From NCBI GenBank assembly GCA_020636955.1, contig JACJWY010000002.1, positions 124,001 to 188,000 of the forward strand: a stretch of DNA of 64,000 nt. The letters run 5' to 3'. A program made the translations under genes and the position numbers. The notes beneath the pieces are model-generated. The model was given only the letters and a program-made list of their open reading frames with translations, had not been told where the DNA came from and did no database searches. This stretch comes from Thermoleophilales bacterium (GTDB lineage: Bacteria > Actinomycetota > Thermoleophilia > Solirubrobacterales > 70-9). Of this stretch, positions 1 to 8,003 are shown one piece after another. Each line of letters opens with the position of its first letter. The first letter of the stretch is position 1.

Positions 1-342
1 ACCGGGATCTTCGTCCTGCTGGCCTGCGTTGTCTACGCCGCCGGCCATCGGGCAAGCGATGAACTCCACTACCTCTATGTGTTCCTGCCGGTCGCAGTCT
101 CCTTCATGGCCGAGTTGATGCGTGGCGCCTCGGCCAGCCAGGAACTGGGAGAGCGGCTCAGCCCGACCGAACCGAAGACCAACCAGGAACTCGGCGAGCT
201 TTTCGCGGAACTCGAACCGGACAGGCAGGAAACGATCGGCCTGGCCATCATCCGCCGCGAGACCGCGGTCATGACCATCGCCTGCTTCGTGATCGCCTTC
301 CTCTTCTGGCGGGCGCTGGAAACCACCGCCGGAATGTTCTGA
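1..342 (+). CDS. Membrane protein, 5'-truncated by window edge
   Basis: The frame is open from base 1 to a stop at 342, so the gene begins outside the window. The visible 113 residues start inside a hydrophobic segment (TGIFVLLACVVYAA), continue through an amphipathic and acidic middle rich in Glu (residues about 40-80) and end with a second hydrophobic helix (AVMTIACFVIAFLFW). It is therefore probably an integral membrane protein with a short charged loop. I do not recognise a family. An internal ATG at 109 is unlikely to be the real start because coding-like sequence with a membrane segment continues upstream. It converges on the PhzF-like gene with a 26-base gap. Confidence 0.6.
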   Translation, partial: TGIFVLLACVVYAAGHRASDELHYLYVFLPVAVSFMAELMRGASASQELGERLSPTEPKTNQELGELFAELEPDRQETIGLAIIRRETAVMTIACFVIAFLFWRALETTAGMF

Positions 343-368
343 ACCGGTTCAATCCGGAAAGATGAAAG

Positions 369-1286
369 TCAGTCCGGCAGGGTGAGCTGACCGCTCATCA
401 CGATCTGGACATGACCCGTAACCCGGGGCCGGCCGGAGTCCATGCGGGCCTCGATCAGGCTGGGACGGCCCATCTCCACCCCCTGACGGATATCGACCCG
501 GTCGACGTCGAGGATGTCCTGGAGATAGGCGACGAGCGGGCCGGCCGCCGAACCCGTGGCAGGGTCCTCGAAATCACCCAGGTCGAGCGCAAAGCAACGG
601 GACCGGACCGAACGGGACGGGACATCGAAGACGAACGGGTAGAGGTTCAGGGTCACGTCCAGCCCCAGCGCGGCCAGGCCTTTGGCGTTTCCGCGACAGG
701 CGGCGAGCGCGTCCAGATCCCTCATCGGAACGAGCAGGGCCGGCAGGCCGGTCGAAACCAGCTGTGAGGTGTATCTGCGGTCGATCAGCTCCGGATCGAC
801 GCCGAGGGCCAGGGCCACCCTTTCGGGCGCAAAGACCTCCCCGAAGGTGGCCGGTTCCTGCAGCACCGATGCGCTCCAGACCGACCCGGAGCCGGCCGGT
901 ACCGGTACCCCTTCGCCGAGCCGCTCAACATCGACTTTCTGCAGCCCGACGCCGGTCTCCTGGGTGAACGACTGCTCCCGGATCTCCCCTCGCGAGGCCA
1001 CCGCCACTGCGGTTCCCAGCGAGGGATGGCCGGCGAAGGGAATCTCTTCGGCAATCGTCCAGATGCGGTTGCGGTAATCGGCCCCGGCGGCAGCCGCCTC
1101 CGGAGTGGCGGTCTGGACGAAGGTGGTCTCGGAAAGGCCGGCCTCCCGCGCAAAGGAGAGCATGGTCTCGTCGGCCACCGGATCGGCGTCGAGGACCACA
1201 GCCAGGCCGTTGCCGGCCAACGGGGATTCCGCGAAGACATCCAGCCAGAAGAACGGGTGGGTGGCCAATTCAGTTGCCCTCGGCAT
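369..1286 (-). CDS. PhzF family isomerase-like protein
   Basis: 305 residues, the usual PhzF family length. Family hallmarks are visible: an N-terminal FWLDVF...PLAGN segment, the GLSETTFV motif with the catalytic Glu, the FAGHPSLG motif, and DPATGSAAG near the C-terminus that begins the second half of the diaminopimelate-epimerase-like fold. Members isomerise small substrates; the substrate here cannot be read from sequence, and no phenazine biosynthesis genes are nearby, so a phenazine role is not supported. The ATG at 1286 overlaps the 3' end of the upstream flavin reductase-like gene by 17 bases, so the two are probably cotranscribed and translationally coupled. Confidence 0.85.
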   Translation of the reverse strand: MPRATELATHPFFWLDVFAESPLAGNGLAVVLDADPVADETMLSFAREAGLSETTFVQTATPEAAAAGADYRNRIWTIAEEIPFAGHPSLGTAVAVASRGEIREQSFTQETGVGLQKVDVERLGEGVPVPAGSGSVWSASVLQEPATFGEVFAPERVALALGVDPELIDRRYTSQLVSTGLPALLVPMRDLDALAACRGNAKGLAALGLDVTLNLYPFVFDVPSRSVRSRCFALDLGDFEDPATGSAAGPLVAYLQDILDVDRVDIRQGVEMGRPSLIEARMDSGRPRVTGHVQIVMSGQLTLPD

Positions 1287-1764
1287 CGAGCCGGCGGAAG
1301 AGACCGCCGTGATAGATCAGCGGCTCCCCCGGTTCATCTTCCGCCTCGACTTCAAGTACCTCGCCGGTGACGATCACATGATCTCCACCCGGAATCACCT
1401 CGGCGAGCTCACAGACAACCCGGGCCAGACTCCCCTCGATTATCGGCACGCCCATCCTGTCCCGCCAGGCGACCGAAGCCCACTTCTCGTCCTGCGCCGA
1501 CTTGGTCGCGAAAAGCTCCGCCGCCGCCCGCTGGGACTCGCCGAGAACCGAAATCCCGAACCGCCCCGCCTCCCGGACGGCTTCGAGCGAACGTGACTCA
1601 AGGTCGAGACAGACCAGCATCATCATCGGCTCCAGTGAAAGCGAGCAAACCGCGGAGGCGGTCGCCCCGGCCGGTCCCGAAGCCTGAAACGCGGAGACAA
1701 CGGTGACCCCGGTCGGCAACAAACCAACCGTCTGTCGGAACTCGTTTCGGTCCGGGGCAGCCAT
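1270..1764 (-). CDS. Flavin reductase-like domain protein
   Basis: 164 residues matching the FMN-binding flavin reductase-like (HpaC/DIM6-NTAB) family: N-terminal FRQTVGLLPTGVTVVSA strand-loop, a central VCLDLESRSLEAVREAG segment, GISVLGESQ, and the C-terminal HVIVTGEVLEVE...PLIYHGGLFRRL. These proteins bind FMN or FAD and supply reduced flavin to a partner monooxygenase or act as small flavoenzymes. No two-component monooxygenase partner is adjacent. The gene is divergent from the cytochrome c gene at 1797, with only 32 bases between the starts, and overlaps the downstream PhzF-like gene. Confidence 0.8.
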   Translation of the reverse strand: MAAPDRNEFRQTVGLLPTGVTVVSAFQASGPAGATASAVCSLSLEPMMMLVCLDLESRSLEAVREAGRFGISVLGESQRAAAELFATKSAQDEKWASVAWRDRMGVPIIEGSLARVVCELAEVIPGGDHVIVTGEVLEVEAEDEPGEPLIYHGGLFRRLDAEGN

Positions 1765-1781
1765 CCTTTGGCCGCAGACAA

Positions 1782-1787
1782 TATGAT
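1782..1787 (+). promoter_or_regulatory. -10 box (TATGAT) for leaderless cytochrome c gene
   Basis: TATGAT lies nine bases before the GTG start at 1797 and there is no Shine-Dalgarno sequence, so transcription probably starts at or next to the start codon. This spacing recurs in several genes of the window. Confidence 0.5.
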
Positions 1788-1796
1788 GCGCTCGCT

Positions 1797-2237
1797 GTGC
1801 GTGTCATCGCCATCACAACACTTGCCGTCGCCGCCGCCTTCGGCCTGTCCGCATGCGGATTCGGTGAGGAGGGGATCACCGTTTCGAAGGATTCCCCCGA
1901 CTACGAGGGAGCCCAGCTCTTCGCCGCCAACTGCGCCGGCTGCCACACGCTGACTCCGGCCGGGGCGCTCGGCACGGGTAACCGGGGCACCCGCACACAG
2001 GGTCCCAACCTGGATCAGCGCACCGAAACCTACGAATCGGCCCTCCACGCCATCCAGAACGGTGGATTCTCCGGGGCGATCATGCCGCAGAACATCGTGG
2101 TCGGCGAGGAAGCCGAGAAGGTGGCCAACTTCGTGGCCGATTACGCGGGATCGGATGCCGGCGAGGCCGGCGCCGAGGCTTACTCTCAGGAAGAGGACGC
2201 CTCGAGCGAGCAGGACAAACCAACCAACGAGAAGTAG
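1797..2237 (+). CDS. Cytochrome c lipoprotein
   Basis: 146 residues beginning with GTG. A lipoprotein signal peptide ends in the lipobox LSAC (Cys about residue 20), so the protein should be anchored to the outer face of the membrane. The haem c attachment motif CAGCH follows at about residues 45-49 and a plausible distal Met ligand lies in GAIMPQN. The C-terminal 35 residues are acidic and low in complexity. It is a single-haem class I type cytochrome c likely to shuttle electrons to a terminal oxidase or dehydrogenase; no partner is adjacent. It lies 15 bases upstream of serS in the same direction and could be cotranscribed with it. Confidence 0.9.
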   Translation: MRVIAITTLAVAAAFGLSACGFGEEGITVSKDSPDYEGAQLFAANCAGCHTLTPAGALGTGNRGTRTQGPNLDQRTETYESALHAIQNGGFSGAIMPQNIVVGEEAEKVANFVADYAGSDAGEAGAEAYSQEEDASSEQDKPTNEK

Positions 2238-2252
2238 CCGGCGGCGGGGGCC

Positions 2253-3518
2253 GTGCTCGACCTCAAACTGATCCGCTCCGAACCCGAGCGGATCAAGGCT
2301 GCGCTGGAGCGTCGTGGTGCTGCGGCACGGGTCGACGAGATCCTCGACCTCGATGAACGCCGGCGCAGGCTCCTCCCCGAGATCGAAAGCGCCCGCAGCC
2401 AGCGCAAGCAGGAGTCGGAAAAGATCGGGGCCCTGAAGAAGGCCGGCGAAGACGCGACCGAACAGATGGAAGCGGTCCGTCAGCTGAAAGTGAAGCTCGA
2501 GGAGATGGAGGCCGAGCTCGAAACGGTTGAAACGAGCCTGACCGAGGTTGCCGCGACCCTGCCCAACCTTCCCGATCCGACCAGCCCCGACGGCTATACC
2601 GACGAGGATGCGGAACTGGTTCGCGAGGTCGGTGAAATCCCCGACTTCGGGTTCGAACCGAAGGACCACGTTCAGCTGGCCGGGGACGGAATCGAGCTCG
2701 AGGCAGCGGCGAAGGTGTCCGGGGCCCGCTTCGCCTACCTCAAGGGTGATCTGGTGATGCTCGAGTTCGCGCTGGTCCGGTGGGCGCTCGAAACCCTCCG
2801 GGCCGAAGGACATGAACCGGTGGTGCCGCCGATCCTGGTCCGCGAAGAAGCACTCTTTGGAACCGGGTTCCTGCCGGGAGACCGGGACCAGATCTACGAG
2901 CTGGAGAAGGACGAGCTCTACCTGGCCGGCACCTCCGAAGTGCCCCTGGCCGGCCTTCATGCCGACCAGATCCTCGAGGCAGACCGGCTTCCGCTGAGGT
3001 ACGCCGGCTTCTCGAGCTGCTTCCGTCGCGAGGCAGGAGCGGCCGGCCGCGACACCCACGGCATCTTCCGGGTCCATCAGTTCGACAAGGTCGAAATGTT
3101 CTCCTTTGTGAAGCCGGAAGATGCCACCGCGGAACACGAGCGCATCCTCGGCATCGAAGAAGGGATCCTGACCGCACTTGGCCTGCCCTACCGGGTGGTC
3201 AATGTCGCCGCCGGGGACCTTGGCGGATCGGCCGCCAAGAAGTTTGACTGCGAGGCATGGATCCCGAGCCAGAACCGGTACCGCGAACTGACTTCCTGTT
3301 CCAACACCACCGACTTCCAGGCCCGCCGGATCGGCTGCCGGTACCGGCCCGAACCGGGGGCGGCACCGGAATTCGTCAACACCCTGAACGGAACCGCGAT
3401 CGCAGTCGGCCGGACGATCATCGCCCTGCTGGAAAATCATCAGCAGGCCGACGGCACCGTCAAGGTGCCTGAAGTTCTCACCGGGTACGGCGCGCCGGCA
3501 AGCATCGGATCGCCGTGA
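2253..3518 (+). CDS. serS: Seryl-tRNA synthetase
   Basis: 421 residues, normal for bacterial SerRS. It charges tRNA-Ser (and tRNA-Sec) with serine. The N-terminal tRNA-binding domain (residues 1-110) has the long antiparallel coiled coil rich in Glu, Lys and Arg. The class II catalytic core follows, with motif 2 (FRREAGAAGRDTHGIFRVHQF) and motif 3 (NGTAIAVGRTIIALLEN). TSEVPL, part of the serine site, is present. GTG at 2253 is preceded by a G-rich Shine-Dalgarno stretch. The stop overlaps the GTG of the next gene (GTGA), indicating coupling to the response regulator. Confidence 0.97.
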   Translation: MLDLKLIRSEPERIKAALERRGAAARVDEILDLDERRRRLLPEIESARSQRKQESEKIGALKKAGEDATEQMEAVRQLKVKLEEMEAELETVETSLTEVAATLPNLPDPTSPDGYTDEDAELVREVGEIPDFGFEPKDHVQLAGDGIELEAAAKVSGARFAYLKGDLVMLEFALVRWALETLRAEGHEPVVPPILVREEALFGTGFLPGDRDQIYELEKDELYLAGTSEVPLAGLHADQILEADRLPLRYAGFSSCFRREAGAAGRDTHGIFRVHQFDKVEMFSFVKPEDATAEHERILGIEEGILTALGLPYRVVNVAAGDLGGSAAKKFDCEAWIPSQNRYRELTSCSNTTDFQARRIGCRYRPEPGAAPEFVNTLNGTAIAVGRTIIALLENHQQADGTVKVPEVLTGYGAPASIGSP

Positions 3519-4171
3519 GCGGCCACCGGGTCCTGATCTGTGACGATCACTGGATCGTCCGGCAGGCGATCCGGTCCCGAGTGGATGAGTTGCCCGGATA
3601 CGAAGTCGTAGACGAGGCCGGGGACGGGAATGAAGTCGGGGCGGCGGTGGCCGAACACGAACCGGACCTGGTGATCCTCGACATCGAAATGCCCGGGGTC
3701 AACGGGATCGACTCGATTGGGGAGATCCTCTCGCAATTCCCCGATACCGGAATTCTCGTGTTCACCGCCCATGACGATCCCAACCTGGTGCGCCTGGCCG
3801 CCCGCGAAGGTGCGCGCGGGTTTCTGGTCAAGTCCGCCGCCCTCGATCAGATCAGCCAGGCCTGCGAAACGGTCACTTCAGGCGGGAGATGGTTTCCCGG
3901 GTACAGCGAGAAGGAACTCGGACAGGACGACGAATTGAAGCGGTTTCTCTCCCTCTCCCCGCGCGAACGCGAGATTCTCGCCCTGCTGGCGACCGGCATG
4001 CGCGCCCAAGGGGTGGCCAGCGAAATCGGAATCCGCCCGGCGACCGTTTACACGCATGTCCGCAACGTGGTCGGGAAGCTCGAGGTGGATACCCGCGCCC
4101 AGGCGGTGGCGATTGCCACCCGCTATTCGTTCCTGGACCGGGACCCCGAGCTGAGGCTTACTTCTCGCTGA
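3515..4171 (+). CDS. NarL/LuxR-type response regulator (orphan)
   Basis: 218 residues. An N-terminal receiver domain (1-120) has the acidic pair in ICDDH, the phospho-acceptor Asp in LVILDIEMPG, and the conserved Thr/Lys region (VFTAHDD, GFLVKSA). The C-terminal LuxR helix-turn-helix (about 150-210) shows LSPREREILALLATG and IRPATVYTHVRNVVGKL. It should bind DNA as a phosphorylation-controlled dimer. The GTG start overlaps the serS stop by four bases. No histidine kinase is adjacent, so its partner is elsewhere. The 3' end overlaps the convergent msrB gene by 14 bases. Confidence 0.92.
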   Translation: MSGHRVLICDDHWIVRQAIRSRVDELPGYEVVDEAGDGNEVGAAVAEHEPDLVILDIEMPGVNGIDSIGEILSQFPDTGILVFTAHDDPNLVRLAAREGARGFLVKSAALDQISQACETVTSGGRWFPGYSEKELGQDDELKRFLSLSPREREILALLATGMRAQGVASEIGIRPATVYTHVRNVVGKLEVDTRAQAVAIATRYSFLDRDPELRLTSR

Positions 4172-4562
4172 ATTCGAGGGCGCAGCCGTTTATGCAGAAG
4201 CGCTGACCGGTCGGGCCGGGTCCATCCGGGAAGACATGACCGAGGTGGGCGTCGCAGTTGCGGCAGACAACTTCGGTCCGGATCATCCCGTGACTGTTGT
4301 CCTGCCTTAGCTCGACATGCTCCAGGTTTGCCGGTTCGGTGAAACTCGGCCAGCCGGTACCGGAATCAAACTTCGCGTTGGAGGAGAACAGCTCCTCGCC
4401 ACAGCAGACGCAGGTGTATGAGCCGTTACGCTTGTTGTCCAGGTAGGGACCCGTAAAGGGCCGTTCGGTGGCCGCGTTGCGCGTCACCTCGTAGGCCTCG
4501 GGGGAAAGAGTTTCCCGCCACTGCGCATCGCTTTTCGTAACTCGTGTTGAATCATCTGACAT
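4158..4562 (-). CDS. msrB: Peptide-methionine (R)-S-oxide reductase
   Basis: 135 residues. MsrB reduces the R-epimer of methionine sulfoxide in proteins. Visible hallmarks are the zinc-binding pairs CVCC (in TCVCCGEELF) and CRNC (in VVCRNCDAHLGHVF), the substrate motif GTGWPSF, and the catalytic Cys in RFCINGCAL. I chose ATG at 4562 because GGAAAG precedes it at proper spacing; an upstream extension to 4697 is Pro/Gly/Arg-rich and would be antisense to the neighbouring secreted protein. The gene is divergent from the CAP protein gene with 5' ends touching or overlapping. Confidence 0.95.
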   Translation of the reverse strand: MSDDSTRVTKSDAQWRETLSPEAYEVTRNAATERPFTGPYLDNKRNGSYTCVCCGEELFSSNAKFDSGTGWPSFTEPANLEHVELRQDNSHGMIRTEVVCRNCDAHLGHVFPDGPGPTGQRFCINGCALEFSEK

Positions 4563-5167
4563 TGACTGAACTCGCTTTCCTTTCGCCTGCATCCAGAGTA
4601 GCCAAGCGGTCAAGCCTGGCCCTGGTCCTGCTCGTCGCGGCCGCCGCGCTGGTTCCGGGCGCAGGCCCCCTCCGGCCGGACGAGGCCCAGGCCGCAAAGC
4701 TGATCGCCCCGGCCATGACCTGCCCGAACCGGCAGGCCGGAGGCGGAGCCGTGGCGATGAAGAAGGCCCGACGGTCGATGATCTGCATGGTCAACTACGC
4801 CCGCCGGAAGAAGGGCCTCAGGCAGTACCGGACCCGGCGGAAGCTGACCTGGTCGGCCGGACACAAGGCAAGGGACATCCTCAGATGCGGGTTTTCCCAT
4901 CAGGCCTGTGGCCGTCCGTTCGATTACTGGATCCGGAAGTCCCGTTACCTCGGCCGGGGAGGCTGGTCGACCGGGGAAAACATCGCCTGGGGCAGCGGCC
5001 GGCTGGGCAACGTCCGCGCCATCTTCATCGCCTGGATGAAGTCGAAGGGTCATCGGGAGGCGATCCTCAGCGGCACCTTCACCGATGTCGGAGCTGGCGT
5101 GGTGCGTGGCCGATTCGAGGGGACAACGGGAGCCCGGATCTGGGTCCTCCATTTCGGCGACAACTGA
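4544..5167 (+). CDS. Secreted CAP-domain (SCP/PR-1-like) protein
   Basis: Up to 207 residues. A hydrophobic signal sequence (LALVLLVAAAALVPGAGP) precedes a CAP domain of about 125 residues: MVNYARRKKGLR, HKARDI, an FSHQACGRPF segment, GENIAWGSG and GHREAILSGTFTDVGAGVV, which are the usual His/Glu cluster regions. Four Cys residues could form two disulfides. CAP proteins are extracellular; the bacterial role is not defined. The exact start is uncertain: GTG at 4544 would overlap the 5' end of msrB by 19 bases, and TTG at 4562 is an alternative just upstream of the signal sequence. Confidence 0.8.
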   Translation: MLNHLTLTELAFLSPASRVAKRSSLALVLLVAAAALVPGAGPLRPDEAQAAKLIAPAMTCPNRQAGGGAVAMKKARRSMICMVNYARRKKGLRQYRTRRKLTWSAGHKARDILRCGFSHQACGRPFDYWIRKSRYLGRGGWSTGENIAWGSGRLGNVRAIFIAWMKSKGHREAILSGTFTDVGAGVVRGRFEGTTGARIWVLHFGDN

Positions 5168-5262
5168 TCCCGAGCCCGGTTTGACACCACCCCGGGGCCG
5201 GATTGACAGGACCCTGAGACTGGACCGGCGCCAGTGCCCTGCCTCCGGTGGGTTGCAACGGG

Positions 5263-5283
5263 GTAGCGCCGCGGTCGCGCTAC
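5263..5283. repeat. Perfect 7-7-7 inverted repeat upstream of acs
   Basis: GTAGCGC, a seven-base spacer and GCGCTAC form a perfect hairpin between the CAP gene and acs. It has no T tract, so it could be a weak terminator for the CAP gene or an operator for acs. Confidence 0.4.
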
Positions 5284-5307
5284 TCGTGGCCGATTCTCCG
5301 CGGGGTC

Positions 5308-5313
5308 TAGCAT
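5308..5313 (+). promoter_or_regulatory. Putative -10 box (TAGCAT) for acs
   Basis: TAGCAT lies about 44 bases before the acs ATG. Transcription starting near 5320 would leave a short leader that includes the GGAGGAG Shine-Dalgarno stretch. No convincing -35 hexamer is seen at the right distance. Confidence 0.3.
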
Positions 5314-5356
5314 TGGGTCACCGAGGAGAACCGGACCCGACCGGAGGAGAGGCCAG

Positions 5357-7351
5357 ATGCCAGACCAGTCAGAGCTTGATGTCCTGCTCAAGACCGAGCA
5401 GACTTTTCCACCCCCCGAAGAGTTTGCTGCCGCGAGTGAGTTCAACGACCCGGAGATCTATGCCCGGGCCGACGCGGACCCGGAGGGCTGGTGGGCAAGC
5501 TGGGCCGAGAAGCTCGACTGGATCCAGCCCTGGGACACCGTTCTCAACTGGTCCGACCCGCCCAATGTGACCTGGTTTTCCGGCGGCAAGCTGAACGTCA
5601 GCGCCAATTGCCTGGACCGCCACATCGCCGCCGGCCGGGCCAACGACATCGCCTACCACTGGGAAGCCGAAGACGCGGGACCGGACGACCAGCCGGTGAC
5701 GGGGGTCGGTAGCCACGCCGGCGGCCGGATCTCGGTCACATATGGCTGGCTTCACGACCAGACCCAGCGGCTGGCCAATGTCCTCAAGGAGCGGGGAGTA
5801 AAGAAGGGTGATGTGGTCGGCATCTTTATGCCGATGGTGCCGGAGGCGGCCGTGGCGATGCTGGCCTGCACCCGGATCGGGGCGGTCCACAACGTGGTCT
5901 TCGGCGGCTTTTCGGCCGAATCGCTGCGGGAGCGGATGGAGTTCTCGGACGCGAAGGCATTGATCACCGCCGACGCCACCCTGCGCCGAGGCAATCCGAT
6001 GCCGATGAAGTCCGCGATCGACGAGGCTCTGGACACACTGCCGGCGATGGAGCTCGTGGTCGTCTTCGACCGTTGCGGAACCGAAGCTCCCCTGAAGGAA
6101 GGCCGCGACATCGACTGGGAAACGGCCCTCGCCGCTGCCGATCCGGCCTGCGAACCGGAAGCGATGGACGCGGAGGACCCGCTCTTTTTGCTCTATACGT
6201 CGGGTTCCACCGCGAAACCGAAGGGAATCGTCCACACCACCGGGGGTTACCTCACCCAGGCGACCGCGACCCACCGCATGATCTTCGACCTCAAGGAGGA
6301 CGACGTCTACTGGTGCGCGGCCGACATCGGCTGGGTGACCGGGCATTCCTACATCGTCTACGCGCCGCTGGCCAACGGGGTGACCTCGATCATGTTCGAG
6401 GGTGCGCCGGATTTCCCCACCCGCGACCGCTGGTGGGAGATGGTCGAGCGCTACGGCGTGACCATCCTCTACACCGCGCCGACCGTGATCCGGTCCTTCA
6501 TGAAATGGGGCGCGGACCTTCCCGCCGCCCATAACCTGGGTTCGCTGCGACTGCTGGGGACGGTCGGGGAGCCGATCAACCCGAAGGCCTGGCTCTGGTA
6601 CCACGAGCACATCGGCGGTGAACGCTGCCCGATCGTCGACACCTGGTGGCAGACCGAAACCGGTGCGGCAATGATTTCGCCGCTGCCGGCGATCACCACG
6701 ACCAAACCCGGCTCGGCGACCCGTCCGCTGCCGGGATTCCGGGCGGCGATCTACGACAACAACGGCAACGAGATCCAGGAAGGCGGGGGCACCCTGGTCC
6801 TGACCCGACCCTGGCCGGCCATGGCCCGGACCCTTTTCAAGGAGCCGGAGCGCTACATCAACGCCTACTGGGACCGATATGGCAAGGAGACCTACCTGGT
6901 CGGGGACGCAGCCCGGCGCGACGAGGATGGCTACTTCTGGATCGTCGGCCGGATCGACGATGTGATCAATGTCTCCGGCCACCGGCTTTCGACTATGGAG
7001 ATCGAGTCCTCGCTCGTCTCCCACCCGCATGTCGCCGAGGCAGCTGTGATCGGCGTGACGGACGACTTCACCGGCCAGGCGATCATCGCCTTTGCCATCC
7101 CCAACGACGAAGCTCCCCCCGGTCACGAGTTCACCGACGAGTTGCGCGACCATGTCGCCGACCGGATCGGCAAGCTCGCTCGCCCGAAAGCGATCTACTT
7201 CGCCGACGATCTGCCCAAGACCCGTTCCGGAAAGATCATGCGGCGGCTACTCAGGGACATCGCCGACGGAAAGGACCTCGGAGATGTGAGCACCCTGCGG
7301 GACCCGGCCGTGGTCGAAGAACTTCAGGCCCAGGTCGCAGAAACGGGATAG
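5357..7351 (+). CDS. acs: Acetyl-CoA synthetase (AMP-forming)
   Basis: 664 residues, typical Acs length. It activates acetate to acetyl-CoA through acetyl-AMP. The adenylation P-loop reads YTSGSTAKPKGI, and motifs WWQTETGA, GDAARRDEDGYFWIVGR (hinge region) and the C-terminal KTRSGKIMRRLLR with the catalytic, acetylation-sensitive Lys are present. The N-terminus (WWASWAEKLDW, FSGGKLNVSANCLDRH) is the ACS-specific cap. The glycine usually following ST in the P-loop is Ala here, a conservative change. ATG at 5357 follows GGAGGAG. Acetyl-CoA produced here would feed the citrate synthase encoded in this window. Confidence 0.96.
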   Translation: MPDQSELDVLLKTEQTFPPPEEFAAASEFNDPEIYARADADPEGWWASWAEKLDWIQPWDTVLNWSDPPNVTWFSGGKLNVSANCLDRHIAAGRANDIAYHWEAEDAGPDDQPVTGVGSHAGGRISVTYGWLHDQTQRLANVLKERGVKKGDVVGIFMPMVPEAAVAMLACTRIGAVHNVVFGGFSAESLRERMEFSDAKALITADATLRRGNPMPMKSAIDEALDTLPAMELVVVFDRCGTEAPLKEGRDIDWETALAAADPACEPEAMDAEDPLFLLYTSGSTAKPKGIVHTTGGYLTQATATHRMIFDLKEDDVYWCAADIGWVTGHSYIVYAPLANGVTSIMFEGAPDFPTRDRWWEMVERYGVTILYTAPTVIRSFMKWGADLPAAHNLGSLRLLGTVGEPINPKAWLWYHEHIGGERCPIVDTWWQTETGAAMISPLPAITTTKPGSATRPLPGFRAAIYDNNGNEIQEGGGTLVLTRPWPAMARTLFKEPERYINAYWDRYGKETYLVGDAARRDEDGYFWIVGRIDDVINVSGHRLSTMEIESSLVSHPHVAEAAVIGVTDDFTGQAIIAFAIPNDEAPPGHEFTDELRDHVADRIGKLARPKAIYFADDLPKTRSGKIMRRLLRDIADGKDLGDVSTLRDPAVVEELQAQVAETG

Positions 7352-7369
7352 AACGGCCGGTAGCCCGTT

Positions 7370-7375
7370 TATTCT
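7370..7375 (+). promoter_or_regulatory. -10 box (TATTCT) for leaderless membrane protein gene
   Basis: TATTCT ends six bases before the GTG at 7382, with no Shine-Dalgarno sequence between. This fits a leaderless transcript independent of acs. Confidence 0.45.
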
Positions 7376-7381
7376 GGGTCC

Positions 7382-7981
7382 GTGTCCGAATCGTCCGATT
7401 TTCCCGGCCAGCCGGAGATCTCCGACCGCCTTTCGCGCATACCGAAGAACGAGTCTTCACCGGTAGTCGGTTACATCCTGCTCCTGGTCGGTGTGGGGAT
7501 GGTCGCCTACGGGATCACCGCGCTCTGGTTCGGGATGCGCGACGTCATGGACGTCGGCGGATATTGCGCCGAAGGTGGCCCGTATGTGATCCAGCAGCAC
7601 TGTCCCGACGGAGCCGAACTCCTGATGTTCACCGGCATTCCCGTCGGAATCATCGGACTTTTCGTGGCGATGGCCGGGGCGGCGAAATCGGCGAAGGGAG
7701 CCATGGGCCTGCTGCTGCTCGGCTGGCCGGCGATCTTCATTTCGCTCGGTTACAACTTCATCGACTACGCAATCAACCCGCCGGAAGGGATGGGCAGCAC
7801 GGTCGGCTGGTGGGTCTGCGGGGTGATCTTCGCGCTGATGGGCCTGCCCGCCCTGGCCGCAGTCCCGATGCTGGTCAAGGCGATCCAACCCAACCGGAGA
7901 AGCGCAGTGCTGGCGGTTTTCTCTGTGGCCGCCGTAATCGGCGTGATCGGCGGGATCCTCGTCGCGAACTCCGTCGACTGA
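7382..7981 (+). CDS. Multi-pass membrane protein of unknown function
   Basis: 199 residues with a charged N-terminus of about 25 residues and five likely membrane helices (about 28-50, 80-100, 105-128, 140-165 and 172-195). Two Cys (GGYCAEGG and IQQHCPDG) lie in the first extracellular loop and may form a disulfide. No catalytic motif is seen and I do not recognise a family. GTG at 7382 follows a -10 box directly. It sits alone between acs and the convergent PucR gene. Confidence 0.75.
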   Translation: MSESSDFPGQPEISDRLSRIPKNESSPVVGYILLLVGVGMVAYGITALWFGMRDVMDVGGYCAEGGPYVIQQHCPDGAELLMFTGIPVGIIGLFVAMAGAAKSAKGAMGLLLLGWPAIFISLGYNFIDYAINPPEGMGSTVGWWVCGVIFALMGLPALAAVPMLVKAIQPNRRSAVLAVFSVAAVIGVIGGILVANSVD

Positions 7982-8003
7982 GTCGCTGGCTCGGTCGACT
8001 GAC

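Noticed and set aside
369..1286. Phenazine biosynthesis function for the PhzF-like gene
   Set aside because: No other phenazine genes are in the window and most PhzF family members act on other substrates.
5181..5208. Two TTGACA hexamers (5181 and 5203) as promoters of acs
   Set aside because: No TA-N3-T box lies 16-18 bases downstream of either; they may be chance or a direct-repeat protein site.
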